Position numbers and translations under genes: made by a program
Shown: piece after piece, positions 36,183 to 44,594 of the stretch
Layout: each line of letters begins with the position of its first letter
Numbering within the stretch: the first letter of the stretch is position 1
Notes under the pieces: model-generated
Told to the model about the DNA's origin: nothing
What the model saw: the letters and a program-made list of their open reading frames with translations, nothing else
Database searches by the model: none
From: Chloroflexota bacterium
Lineage (GTDB): Bacteria > Chloroflexota > Anaerolineae > Anaerolineales > Anaerolineaceae
Assembly (NCBI GenBank): GCA_016838895.1
Contig: JAEKNU010000003.1
Coordinates: forward strand, 1 to 64,000
Direction: 5' to 3'
DNA: 64,000 bases

Positions 36183-38033
36183 ATGAAACGCACAGATTTA
36201 CGAAATATTGCAATTATTGCTCATGTTGATCATGGTAAAACAACGCTAGTTGATGGAATGCTTAGACAGGCACACATTTTCAGAGAAAATCAACACGTCG
36301 TAGAACGTGTTATGGATTCCAATGATCTGGAACGGGAACGCGGTATTACAATCCTCTCCAAAAATACCGCCATCGAAATTATGGATCCAACAACCAAAGA
36401 AATCGTGAAAATTAACATTGTGGATACCCCCGGCCATGCAGATTTTGGCGGTGAGGTTGAACGTGTAATGGGCATGGTTGATGGTGTGTTGTTATTAGTA
36501 GATGCTGCTGAAGGTGTAAAACCGCAGACACGTTTTGTATTAAAAAAAGCCTTGCAGATTGGACACCGCGTCATCGTTGTGATTAATAAAATGGATCGCC
36601 GAGACGCCGACCCCGATCGTGCACTGAACCAGACCTTTGATTTATTCATTGAATTAGGTGCTACGGAAGAGCAAGCCGACTTCCCTGTCATTTATGCCAA
36701 TGGTATTCTGGGCCGTGCTGGTGAAACGCGAGATCTTTCAGATAACTTGCAGCCATTGTTTACCTCAATCCTGCGTGAAATTCCCGCACCGGATGTTGAA
36801 CTGGATAAACCTTTACAGATGCTGATTGCCAATTTAGGCTACGATGAATATCGCGGAACCACAGCCGTTGGCCGTATCACCGCAGGTGAACTCCATGAAA
36901 AACAACGCGTCGCCCGCATGAAACTGGACGGCACCATTGTCCCCGATCAGGTAATTTACCTGTACAAGTACCAGGGGCTTGAAAAAATTGAAACACAAAG
37001 TGCAAAAGCAGGCGATATCATCAGTCTAGCTGGACTTTCCAATGTTGAAATCGGAGAAACCCTGGCTGATATTGATCATCCGGTGGCATTACCGCCTATC
37101 ACAGTCGAGGAACCCACCGTACGCATGACCTTCAGCGTCAACACCTCGCCCTTCACGGGTCAAGAAGGCAAATGGGGTACCTCCCGGAAATTACGTGAGC
37201 GCCTTTTCAATGAGTTGCGCAATAACGTTGCCCTGCGCGTCGAAGAAACCGACTCAGCCGAATCCTTCTCCGTTTCCGGGCGCGGTGAGTTACACCTCGC
37301 CATCCTCATTGAAACCATGCGCCGTGAAGGCTACGAATTCCAGGTATCACGTCCTGAAGCCATTTTTATTCAGGGCGAGAACGGCGAAACCCTGGAACCC
37401 TACGAAGAAGTGCATGTGGATACCAGCGAAGAGACCGTCGGCATCGTTGTAGAAATGCTCGGCTCACGCCGTGGCATCATGCTCAATATGCTCAATAACC
37501 CGGACGGCACAACCCACGTCACTTATCGTGTACCCACCCGCGGCTTACTGGGATTCCGCTATCAATTCCTGACCGCCACGCGTGGTATGGGCGTGATGAA
37601 TACCATCTTTGATGGCTACGACAAAATTGCCCAGAATATTATTGGCCGATCTTCCGGTTCAATCGTTGCCAGAGAAACTGCGGATACAACCACATTCGGA
37701 TTAAAAAACGCCGAAGAACGCGGTATTCTTTTTGTTGGCGCCGGTGTTCGGGTTTACGAGGGCATGGTTGTTGGCGAATATCAGCGTGCCGGAGATATTT
37801 CCATTAATGTTTGCAAGAAAAAACATTTAACCAATATGCGTCAATCCAATAAAGATATCGAAGTTCGATTGTCTACCCCTCGTACCATGAGTCTGGATGA
37901 ATCCATCGAATATCTGGCGGATGACGAATTGCTGGAAGTCACCCCGCAGAACATCCGCATCCGCAAGAAAATTCTCAACACCGATGACCGCGGAAAAACG
38001 GAAAAGAAATCCAAAGAATTACTGGGTGTGTAA
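36183..38033 (+). CDS. typA: Translational GTPase BipA/TypA
   Basis: 616 residues, full length. G1 is [10 protein letters not shown] near 13, G2 RGITI, G3 [12 protein letters not shown] near 80, G4 NKMDR near 135. EF-G-like domains II, III and V and the BipA-specific C-terminal domain follow ([40 protein letters not shown]). It binds ribosomes and supports subunit assembly, mainly under stress or low temperature. AATAGGAAAAAT precedes ATG, and a strong terminator ends it. Confidence 0.96.
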   Translation: MKRTDLRNIAIIAHVDHGKTTLVDGMLRQAHIFRENQHVVERVMDSNDLERERGITILSKNTAIEIMDPTTKEIVKINIVDTPGHADFGGEVERVMGMVDGVLLLVDAAEGVKPQTRFVLKKALQIGHRVIVVINKMDRRDADPDRALNQTFDLFIELGATEEQADFPVIYANGILGRAGETRDLSDNLQPLFTSILREIPAPDVELDKPLQMLIANLGYDEYRGTTAVGRITAGELHEKQRVARMKLDGTIVPDQVIYLYKYQGLEKIETQSAKAGDIISLAGLSNVEIGETLADIDHPVALPPITVEEPTVRMTFSVNTSPFTGQEGKWGTSRKLRERLFNELRNNVALRVEETDSAESFSVSGRGELHLAILIETMRREGYEFQVSRPEAIFIQGENGETLEPYEEVHVDTSEETVGIVVEMLGSRRGIMLNMLNNPDGTTHVTYRVPTRGLLGFRYQFLTATRGMGVMNTIFDGYDKIAQNIIGRSSGSIVARETADTTTFGLKNAEERGILFVGAGVRVYEGMVVGEYQRAGDISINVCKKKHLTNMRQSNKDIEVRLSTPRTMSLDESIEYLADDELLEVTPQNIRIRKKILNTDDRGKTEKKSKELLGV

Positions 38034-38042
38034 ATGATAAAT

Positions 38043-38071
38043 GACCTGCCGAATGGGCAGGTCTTTTTTTT
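38043..38071 (+). terminator. Intrinsic terminator of typA
   Basis: GACCTGCC and GGGCAGGTC pair around a GAAT loop and are followed by eight T (38064-38071). Confidence 0.93.
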
Positions 38072-38100
38072 TATCTATCTACAATACACACCACTTAAGT

Positions 38101-38285
38101 CGCGTAGGGTTCAGCTCGATAGAGCGCACCAAAACGTTCCCTCAAACAGGTAGAACCAAATTCTTCACCTGCGTACCCAATCCGCATGGTTCTGTAAAAA
38201 TAAATTATATACAATATTGAACTTGGTGCGTTGGGCTCATAAATAATTTGTTCAATGCCCTATTACTAATCGCCCAATGCACCAT
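38101..38285. repeat. REP-like unit 1 (left, long form)
   Basis: Starts with a short hairpin module GTAGGGT...GAGCGCACC (38104-38130) and ends with a longer palindromic module: GGTGCGTTGGGC (38225-38236) against GCCCAATGCACC (38272-38283), about 35 bp apart. The inner part (AGAACCAAATTCTTCACCTG at 38152-38171) recurs in unit 3. The 472-bp gap between typA and the transposase gene is filled by units 1 and 2. Confidence 0.8.
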
Positions 38286-38301
38286 GTTTTGAATTGCATA
38301 T

Positions 38302-38427
38302 CGCGTAGGGTGCTGCTCGCAGAGCGCACCATAACGTGCCAAAAGTGGAGCACTTTATTGAGCTTGGTGCGTTGGGCTCTTAATTATTTTATTCAACACC
38401 TGATTAAAATCGCCCAATGCACCCTAC
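38302..38427. repeat. REP-like unit 2 (left, short form)
   Basis: The same two modules as unit 1 in the same orientation: GTAGGGTGCTGCTCGC...GCGCACC (38305-38330) and GGTGCGTTGGGC (38365-38376) against GCCCAATGCACCCTAC (38412-38427). It lacks most of the inner segment of units 1 and 3. Confidence 0.8.
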
Positions 38428-38506
38428 ATGTAATTGCTACCCCACCAAAACGCTCCTCAAACAAATAACCTTTACATTCAAAAACGGATTCTGATAAAAT
38501 CTCAAT

Positions 38507-39055
38507 ATGCCAACATATAAACGATCGCGAATCTCAGGTGGAACTTATTTCTTTACTATCGTTACCTACCAACGCAAGCCCATTCTTGTTTCACCTCAAG
38601 CACGTGAGGTTCTTCGTTATGCATGGAAAGATGTGCAAAAAAGATTCCCATTCACTACTGATGCAATTTGTTTGTTACCCGAACACATTCACATCATTAT
38701 GACCTTGCCTGAAAATGATCATGATTTTTCAAAAAGAATCAGCGAAATTAAGAGATTATTTTCAAGACGAATTGCCAGCTATATTGATATCCAAAAACCA
38801 GAAAATCATTCAAGAATGAAGCGCAGAGAATCCGCGGTATGGCAGCGTCGATTTTGGGAGCACACCATCCGCGATGAGATCGATTTACAACATCATATGA
38901 ATTATGTGCATTACAATCCTGTCAAACATGGTCTGGTACAAAACGTGTGCGATTATCCATGGTCCAGTTTCCATCGATATGTAAAATTAGGATATTACGA
39001 AAGGGAGTGGGGATCAGATGTAAATACGGAATCGTTTATTGGGTTTGGGGAATAA
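38507..39055 (+). CDS. REP-associated tyrosine transposase (RAYT)
   Basis: 182 residues of the Y1_Tnp/IS200-like fold. GGTYFFTIVTYQR near 10, the metal-binding HUH as LLPEHIHIIMTLPE near 58-68, and the C-terminal RRFWEHTIRDEIDLQHHMNYVHYNPVKHGL with the candidate catalytic Tyr (near 146-150) are clear and intact. RAYTs are domesticated single-strand transposases that act on REP palindromes. It is bracketed by three REP-like units, so gene and substrates lie together. No terminal IS ends are visible. Confidence 0.9.
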   Translation: MPTYKRSRISGGTYFFTIVTYQRKPILVSPQAREVLRYAWKDVQKRFPFTTDAICLLPEHIHIIMTLPENDHDFSKRISEIKRLFSRRIASYIDIQKPENHSRMKRRESAVWQRRFWEHTIRDEIDLQHHMNYVHYNPVKHGLVQNVCDYPWSSFHRYVKLGYYEREWGSDVNTESFIGFGE

Positions 39056-39137
39056 TGCGATGATGGCGTTAGTTGCGCTCCTTGAGCGGTAACATACGTC
39101 AACTGAAATGGTTTTTGCATTGTAGAGAATGAAAGTC

Positions 39138-39336
39138 GAGTAGAGTGCTGCTAAGTGCCCTTTGGGTACGCAGAGCGCACCAGAACGTGTCAAAACAAGC
39201 AGAACCAAATTCTTCACCTGCGCACACAATCAACATATATCCGATAATATATTTATTGCACAATATTGAACTTGGTGCGTTGGGCTCATAGATGATTTAC
39301 TCAACGCCCTATCATTAATCGCCCAATGCACCCTAC
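39138..39336. repeat. REP-like unit 3 (right, long form)
   Basis: Same orientation as units 1 and 2. The first module is expanded (39138-39181, ending GAGCGCACC); the inner AGAACCAAATTCTTCACCTG recurs at 39200-39219; the palindromic module is GGTGCGTTGGGC (39274-39285) and GCCCAATGCACCCTAC (39321-39336). It fills the 310-bp gap between the transposase and the patatin gene. Confidence 0.8.
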
Positions 39337-39365
39337 GATCATTCCGATATAAAATTAATTCAAGC

Positions 39366-41378
39366 CTACTCTTTCCCCAACCCATGCGGACAATGTTCTG
39401 CATGGTACAAACATTGTGTTCGCTTACATTTCCAATTGCGATACAACGGATCAAGTTGTTCCGGTTGGTCGCTCTGCGGCCATTCCTCGATATCCATCCA
39501 GCGTTTGGTCATGTCCAATACCTGTTGATCATGATCATCAAGACTTTCTTTTTGCGTCTCCAGATGTTCCCGCATGGCCCAGAGGGTGTTATAACACCCC
39601 ATGCTGATCATCTCAATGGCGTTCTTCTTGCGATATCCCAACCGCTCGCTGAATTGCAGCGTATCCAAGGGCATTTTTTCGGGATAAATAGCGATCTCGC
39701 TGACATGCAAAGGTAAATTATTGCCTATCTTTTTCTTGCTCCAGGATTCCAGACGTTCCAGAATGCCTTCCTCATCCTTGCCCAGAAAACCGCGCATGTT
39801 TTTCTCCTGGGCTTTTTCACGCAGGGCCGTTTCCACAGCATGTAAATCCAAATTCGGGGCCGCTTTTACACTTTCAACCAGCGTGAGGAGTGCCTCTCCC
39901 AGGTCTTCCCCTACGCTACCAAAATGATTGATCGTCTTGACTGTTACGGAATCACTGGATAATTTAGCAGCACCCTGAATACCCAGTGTCCGCCTGACAA
40001 CATCAAACGTTGTTGGGCGTTCGTCTTTGACCTCATCCACCTTTGGTTCTGGATAAAGAAAAATAACATACATTTCCAATGTGGCCTCCCGTTTCGAGCC
40101 GCCCTCCCGGGCGATGCTCTCCCGCACAGCATCCACAACACTGTTTGTGGGTGTGTTATCAATCGCACCGCCATCCACATATGTATCCTCAAGATTGGCA
40201 AAGAACGCTTTCAGGTTATCAAAGGACTGATAGCTTTTGAAGGTACGTTCCCAGGCTTCCAGCACATCTTCTTTTTCTGCATGGACTTTCAGGTAGGCTT
40301 CTTTCAGCTCAGCCTGAATCCTTTCACCGTTCACCCAATTTGCCAGCATATCATGCAAGGTTTTGTTTTCCGTAACATCCGCCGGATAAATGGAGGTAAT
40401 CGGATAAGGGCAAAATACACCGGGGAAACGTCCTGAAGCCAGTGCCGCGTTGAGCGCATTGGGATTGCCCGGCATCTGGATTCGAAAACTTCCCAGGGGC
40501 AATGCATTAGGATTGCTGATTCTTAAGCGCCATGCCTGCCGCTCAAGCCAGCGAACAAAATTCTGCATGCTGAGATAATTCGAAATCTCCAGCCGGCCGG
40601 TGCGGTAATTGGCGCGCGTCAGGCGGACATCAATCCCGGCCTGAAGATAATCTTTCATCGTGCGTTGCACATCGATCAACCCGCTCTCATCCTGAGCAGC
40701 TTTATCAATCACATTCCCGCTGAGATGTTCAGGGTTTAAGGGCGTCACCGGCGCCGTAAATAGATCCTTTAATTTACGATCATCCTGATCCGGTACAAGG
40801 GACCGGGAGATGCCGAATTTCGCCAAATACGTTCGAATTGTCTCTCCTAGCAGATTGCTGCGGTGATCCTTGAAAATCCGAAATACCTGGCCCACATTCC
40901 CCAGCCGTTTAATCAGTTCCTTGACAAGATGAAGACCGGAAGAAACCACCTTTAGCGAGGGAAGTTGCCCTCGTTCCGGATCGCTCCACCACCAACCCAG
41001 TCGCACAATTTGCGGCAGACTCAATTTGAAATGGAGCAGATCATTTTTCAGTTTTCCCAACGGTCCAGTTTCGCTGTCGTCAATGATCTTTACGGTAGGC
41101 ATCAGCAACCATGCATGATGATATTGTCGTATCAAGCGTTCCATGGCTTCGATGGCCGCTTCAGGATTTGCCTTGAGCTCATCAGGTAAACTGCGCTTTT
41201 TCAATAAATACTCCGCAAAAAATACGGAATTCATCGCGCCAATCGAGGAGCCGGTAATGACATCAAATTCCATTCCGGTTATATGAAAAGCGTGGATCAC
41301 ACCTGCTTCATAAAACCCTTTGGCTCCACCTCCGGTCATCACAAAACCACGAACCTTGCGTTCCTTGCCATCACTCAT
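39366..41378 (-). CDS. Large patatin-like phospholipase
   Basis: 670 residues. The oxyanion-hole motif GGGAKGFYEAG is near 15, the nucleophile elbow GSSIGAMNS near 45, and the catalytic Asp in DGGAIDN near 405. About 350 residues separate Ser and Asp, far more than the roughly 150 of small patatins, and a further 260-residue C-terminal part is helical and of unknown function. Predicted cytoplasmic acyl hydrolase. The ATG at 41378 has GGGTG upstream and is preferred to the start at 41432. The C-terminus ends in a Cys/His-rich patch. Confidence 0.82.
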   Translation of the reverse strand: MSDGKERKVRGFVMTGGGAKGFYEAGVIHAFHITGMEFDVITGSSIGAMNSVFFAEYLLKKRSLPDELKANPEAAIEAMERLIRQYHHAWLLMPTVKIIDDSETGPLGKLKNDLLHFKLSLPQIVRLGWWWSDPERGQLPSLKVVSSGLHLVKELIKRLGNVGQVFRIFKDHRSNLLGETIRTYLAKFGISRSLVPDQDDRKLKDLFTAPVTPLNPEHLSGNVIDKAAQDESGLIDVQRTMKDYLQAGIDVRLTRANYRTGRLEISNYLSMQNFVRWLERQAWRLRISNPNALPLGSFRIQMPGNPNALNAALASGRFPGVFCPYPITSIYPADVTENKTLHDMLANWVNGERIQAELKEAYLKVHAEKEDVLEAWERTFKSYQSFDNLKAFFANLEDTYVDGGAIDNTPTNSVVDAVRESIAREGGSKREATLEMYVIFLYPEPKVDEVKDERPTTFDVVRRTLGIQGAAKLSSDSVTVKTINHFGSVGEDLGEALLTLVESVKAAPNLDLHAVETALREKAQEKNMRGFLGKDEEGILERLESWSKKKIGNNLPLHVSEIAIYPEKMPLDTLQFSERLGYRKKNAIEMISMGCYNTLWAMREHLETQKESLDDHDQQVLDMTKRWMDIEEWPQSDQPEQLDPLYRNWKCKRTQCLYHAEHCPHGLGKE

Positions 41379-41722
41379 GGGACACCCTTTTCGCACATCA
41401 ACCTGTGCAGTTATATAACCCTTTGCGAGCATTATAAAATTCTGTGTGGATTAGAAGAGATTGGGATTCAATCAGGAAGTTTAAATAAACAATGTCACCT
41501 GGGTGCTGCAAAAATTCTACTTCAATTTCGTTGCGTATAATGCTTATATTCTTAATATAATCATATAAAATCGGATCATAAATGTCAATAATGGAAATCA
41601 TCGGGTAACATTTGGCGGACATTGCAATTCACGTTGGGCATGCTCTTTGGATGCCGCGCTGTGTCAACACGACTATAATATATAAAGAATCCTTTTTGTA
41701 TGAATGACCATTGGAGAAAATG
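41379..41722. other. Intergenic region with divergent -10 elements
   Basis: A 344-bp divergent gap. It holds TATAAT on the minus strand at 41431-41436 (toward patatin) and on the plus strand at 41674-41679 (toward the lipoprotein), and a very AT-rich stretch at 41531-41582. No ORF in it looks coding. Confidence 0.5.
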
Positions 41723-42460
41723 ATGAAACTCAAAAATATTGCATTGATCATCCTTTCAACATTAATCATGATGGGTTGTGAACAAATGCAAATGCTGCAA
41801 ATGGAGCCGGATATCCCTGTGGTAAATACGGTCGACCTTGCTTTGCCAACCAATACAAAATGGGTATTTTTAACCCCCACACCTGAATTTATTAAAACCG
41901 CCACACCGAATATTCCCACGTTTGCCCCTATTGACGGATGGCAAAAAATTGATACAGATACGTTTGAAATCTACCTGCCAGAACGCTATAAGGGTGGCAG
42001 TATTGATGAAAATATAGATCAGCTTATTGAATACTTCCATAGCATGGGAGAAGAATATAAATGGTATGCGGATACAATTTATCTGAACCCGGATACCTAT
42101 AAATTAATGTCCGTGGATACAAAAAAGGGTTCCTCCGGGTTTATTACTCATATCAGCATCACGTCCAAACCTGCCATGCCTGCGTATTCCATTGATGCCG
42201 CCATGTCCTCGGTATCAGCCGGATTGGCGCAGGGATATCAAGTGGTTGACCAGGATTTAATTGAAATTAACGGATATGAAGCCGCTCAGATCGTTGCAGA
42301 ATTTCAATCCAATGACATCGCCGGAAAAGAAATCATTTATCTGATTAAGGGAGACTCCAAAATGTGGATATTAACCTTTGCAACCGGGGCAGATGAGTAT
42401 AATTCACGGATATTGGAGTTTGTTCAAATTGTAGACAGCTTCAGAATTAAAACGGAATAA
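41723..42460 (+). CDS. Lipoprotein of unknown function
   Basis: 245 residues. The signal peptide ends at MMGC (Cys near 18). A short Thr/Pro linker is followed by a domain of about 170 residues (from DGWQKIDTDTFEIYLPERYKGG) resembling the PsbP/DUF1795-like fold by its pattern of a W-x-x-x-x-x-x-F-x-I-x-x-P start; that resemblance is weak. GGAG lies six bases before the ATG at 41723. Confidence 0.6.
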   Translation: MKLKNIALIILSTLIMMGCEQMQMLQMEPDIPVVNTVDLALPTNTKWVFLTPTPEFIKTATPNIPTFAPIDGWQKIDTDTFEIYLPERYKGGSIDENIDQLIEYFHSMGEEYKWYADTIYLNPDTYKLMSVDTKKGSSGFITHISITSKPAMPAYSIDAAMSSVSAGLAQGYQVVDQDLIEINGYEAAQIVAEFQSNDIAGKEIIYLIKGDSKMWILTFATGADEYNSRILEFVQIVDSFRIKTE

Positions 42461-42684
42461 TTCGTTATATCATATTGCTTGCCTATGTTATGTCTGTGAT
42501 TTCGTAGAATGGGTACGCTTGCGTGCTCGTTTTTGGGAGGACTCACTATTTTCACGGGCTACTGACTCACATTGATCTTAAGATACGTTCCCTTTTCTGC
42601 TCCATAAAAGGGTAACATCATTATTTTACAAAAAAAAATCATATTGGTGGGTCAACGCCCCTTCCTTCTATCATTCTTTATTAC

Positions 42685-42711
42685 AAAAAAACTCGTTCAA
42701 ATGAACGAGTT
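42685..42711 (-). terminator. Terminator of tRNA-Thr(TGT)
   Basis: A stem of about ten bp (42690-42711) followed on the minus strand by five or more T, starting 5 bp after the tRNA. Confidence 0.9.
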
Positions 42712-42715
42712 CCTG

Positions 42716-42790
42716 AGCCATCGAAGGGGATCGAACCCTTGACCTGACGATTACAAGTCGCCTGCTCTACCAAACTGAGCTACGATGGCT
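42716..42790 (-). tRNA. tRNA-Thr (anticodon TGT)
   Basis: 75 nt, cloverleaf complete. The acceptor arms AGCCATC and GATGGCT pair; the D-arm is GCTCAGTTTGGTAGAGC; the anticodon loop CTTGTAA gives TGT, reading ACA and probably other ACN codons; the T-loop is GGTTCGATCC. CCA is not encoded. Confidence 0.95.
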
Positions 42791-42809
42791 GGTTTTCTTA
42801 AGCACATGT

Positions 42810-42837
42810 ATTATAATCAATACTGTCGTTTTGACAA
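42810..42837 (-). promoter_or_regulatory. Promoter of tRNA-Thr(TGT)
   Basis: Minus-strand TTGTCA (42837-42832), 16-bp spacer, TATAAT (42815-42810), 20 bp before the mature tRNA. Confidence 0.7.
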
Positions 42838-42877
42838 GTCCTCAGGGTTAAATTTACGAACCTTTAAGGTAGGAACT

Positions 42878-43033
42878 ATGAACACTGCAGATTTATTACG
42901 TTATGGCGCATATGCTTTTGTTGCCATCATGCTTTTCATTTTTGTTTATCGTTCAGGGAAAGACATCGGCAGATTCATTGCCATGATTGTGGATTTTGTA
43001 AAAAACATACAAAATAACAGCCCTGAAGAATAA
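42878..43033 (+). CDS. Tandem mini membrane protein 1
   Basis: 51 residues: one N-terminal-out helix (about 8-24), then YRSGKDIGRFIAMIVDFVKN. The ATG at 42878 follows GGTAGGAACT, so the longer frame beginning inside the tRNA gene is rejected. No family is recognised. The next gene encodes a homologue with the same motif. Confidence 0.6.
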   Translation: MNTADLLRYGAYAFVAIMLFIFVYRSGKDIGRFIAMIVDFVKNIQNNSPEE

Positions 43034-43100
43034 CAATATCCGGGTTCAAGCCTGTCAGATAGCCAAACCCATTACAACATGAATGCGTTGCGAGGAAACA

Positions 43101-43298
43101 ATGAATACTGAAATGCTTCCAATGTATATCGGAGGGGTGCTATTTTTTTGTGTATTTGCTTTTTTAATTTATCGAGCCGGAAAAAATCTCGGTAAGTCAA
43201 TTGCATTCATTTTTGATCTTTTCAAAAATCCGGAAATCCTTGAAAACGTATCTGCTGCCATAAAAAAATATCAAAACAGAAATCCGGAAGAAAAATGA
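43101..43298 (+). CDS. Tandem mini membrane protein 2
   Basis: 65 residues: one helix (about 7-25) and then YRAGKNLGKSIAFIFDLFKN, the same amphipathic motif as the preceding gene, with a longer charged tail. GAGGAAACA precedes the ATG at 43101. The methyltransferase start overlaps its stop by 4 bp. Unknown function; the basic amphipathic segment beside the membrane could anchor a partner or assemble at the membrane. Confidence 0.62.
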   Translation: MNTEMLPMYIGGVLFFCVFAFLIYRAGKNLGKSIAFIFDLFKNPEILENVSAAIKKYQNRNPEEK

Positions 43299-43906
43299 AC
43301 AAACCATCAAACAATCTTTGGGATGAACGCTACAGTCAGCATGCCTATGCCTATGGCACACAGCCCAATGAATTTTTATCAAATCAGATCAGCCAACTGC
43401 CCACTGGCCAGGCGCTCTCCATAGGCGAGGGTCAGGGCCGCAATGCGGTGTATCTGGCGAAACAGGGCTATGCGGTCACCGCCGTGGATGCCTCCAGTGT
43501 GGGTATTCAACAAGCTGGAATGTTCGCCAGTCAGGAGCAAGTAGAAATCAATTTCATCAACGCGGATCTGGCAGCCTACAAAATAGAATCCTCCAAATGG
43601 AATTTGATCCTTTCCATCTATTGTCATCTGCCTTCCGAGGTTCGTAAATCCGTTCACCAACAAGTGGTCAATGGCCTGGCACCAGGCGGCATGTTCCTCT
43701 TGGAAGCCTTTTCACCGCAGCAAATTCACAATCAAACCGGTGGTCCAAAAAATCCGGATATGCTGGCTTCACTCGATCAATTACAATCGGAGCTGGACGG
43801 GGTAACTTTTATTATTGCACAGCAAATCGAACGGGAAGTAGAAGAAGGATTACATCACAGCGGCATGGCGTCCGTTGTACAAATCCTGGCTCAAAAAAGC
43901 GAATAA
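43295..43906 (+). CDS. Class I SAM-dependent methyltransferase
   Basis: 203 residues. The SAM-binding motif I is ALSIGEGQGRNAVYLAKQGY near 40 (GEGxGRN as in TehB-type enzymes), followed by the acidic residue in VTAVDASSVG. Small-molecule methyltransferases of this type include tellurite/selenite or thiol methylases; the substrate is not predictable. Start ATGA overlaps the previous stop. Confidence 0.85.
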   Translation: MNKPSNNLWDERYSQHAYAYGTQPNEFLSNQISQLPTGQALSIGEGQGRNAVYLAKQGYAVTAVDASSVGIQQAGMFASQEQVEINFINADLAAYKIESSKWNLILSIYCHLPSEVRKSVHQQVVNGLAPGGMFLLEAFSPQQIHNQTGGPKNPDMLASLDQLQSELDGVTFIIAQQIEREVEEGLHHSGMASVVQILAQKSE

Positions 43907-43926
43907 GCATTGGAGAAACACCCAAC

Positions 43927-44448
43927 ATGATAAAACACGAAATCATTCGTAATGCAGCGATAAACCTGAAAGGCATCAGCATCAATCGGGAAGCGGTGCG
44001 CGGCATTATTCAGGACGATAATATGCTTTTAATGATTTACTCTGAAATAAACGGGGATTACAAATTTCCAGGCGGCGGTATTGAGGCTGGAGAAACCCAT
44101 TCGCAAACCTTAACCAGAGAAATCGCAGAAGAGTGTGGTGCACATATTTCTTTCATCAAAGCACCTTATGCAGAAATTAAAGAAATTGATAGCGCTAATG
44201 AGCCAAATATTGACCTGTTTAAAATGACTTCTACTTATTATCCTTGCCAGATCACAGATCAGTTTACGGCGTTACAACTGGACCAATATGAAATCGATCT
44301 TGGTTTTCATCCGGTTTGGGTGACCATTCCGGAAGCTATTTTAACCAATCAAATTGTGCTGCATCGCAAAACACCTCCTGCTCCACGTTGGACACGCCGT
44401 GATTTATTTGTCCTGGAGCAGCTGCTTGCGGAATATCTTATGCAATAA
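43927..44448 (+). CDS. Nudix hydrolase
   Basis: 173 residues with an intact Nudix box: GGGIEAGETHSQTLTREI, then AEECGA, near 57-80, keeping the REUXEE metal-binding set. It should hydrolyse a nucleoside diphosphate linked to another moiety; specificity is not readable. GGAGAAACACC precedes ATG, 20 bp after the methyltransferase, so the two are likely cotranscribed. Confidence 0.88.
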   Translation: MIKHEIIRNAAINLKGISINREAVRGIIQDDNMLLMIYSEINGDYKFPGGGIEAGETHSQTLTREIAEECGAHISFIKAPYAEIKEIDSANEPNIDLFKMTSTYYPCQITDQFTALQLDQYEIDLGFHPVWVTIPEAILTNQIVLHRKTPPAPRWTRRDLFVLEQLLAEYLMQ

Positions 44449-44594
44449 ACTGCTTTTTTGATTTATTTGTTTCTTCCCTTGGCATTATTAATTTATCGTA
44501 TAATATGATATAGATATCCGATTATCCCGACAAAAACCCCATCAAGACGACATTGAAGCTTCTCCAACAGTTCAAACGATCCAAGGAGTCTGTC

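Noticed and set aside
38101-39336. CRISPR-like array
   Set aside because: Only three units, long and internally palindromic with a transposase between them and no regular spacers or cas genes; a REP/RAYT unit explains it.
39014-39454. Short minus-strand ORFs over REP-like unit 3
   Set aside because: They follow the repeat sequence, have no ribosome sites and overlap the transposase or patatin ends.
41398-41622. 74-residue minus-strand ORF between patatin and the lipoprotein
   Set aside because: No ribosome site, low-complexity AT-rich composition, and it covers the likely patatin promoter.
42461-42684. Hidden gene or element between the lipoprotein and tRNA-Thr(TGT)
   Set aside because: No ORF, hairpin or repeat stood out in this stretch.
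42785-42877. N-terminal extension of the first mini protein reaching into the tRNA gene
   Set aside because: It overlaps the tRNA-Thr gene and its promoter, while the ATG at 42878 has a proper ribosome site.
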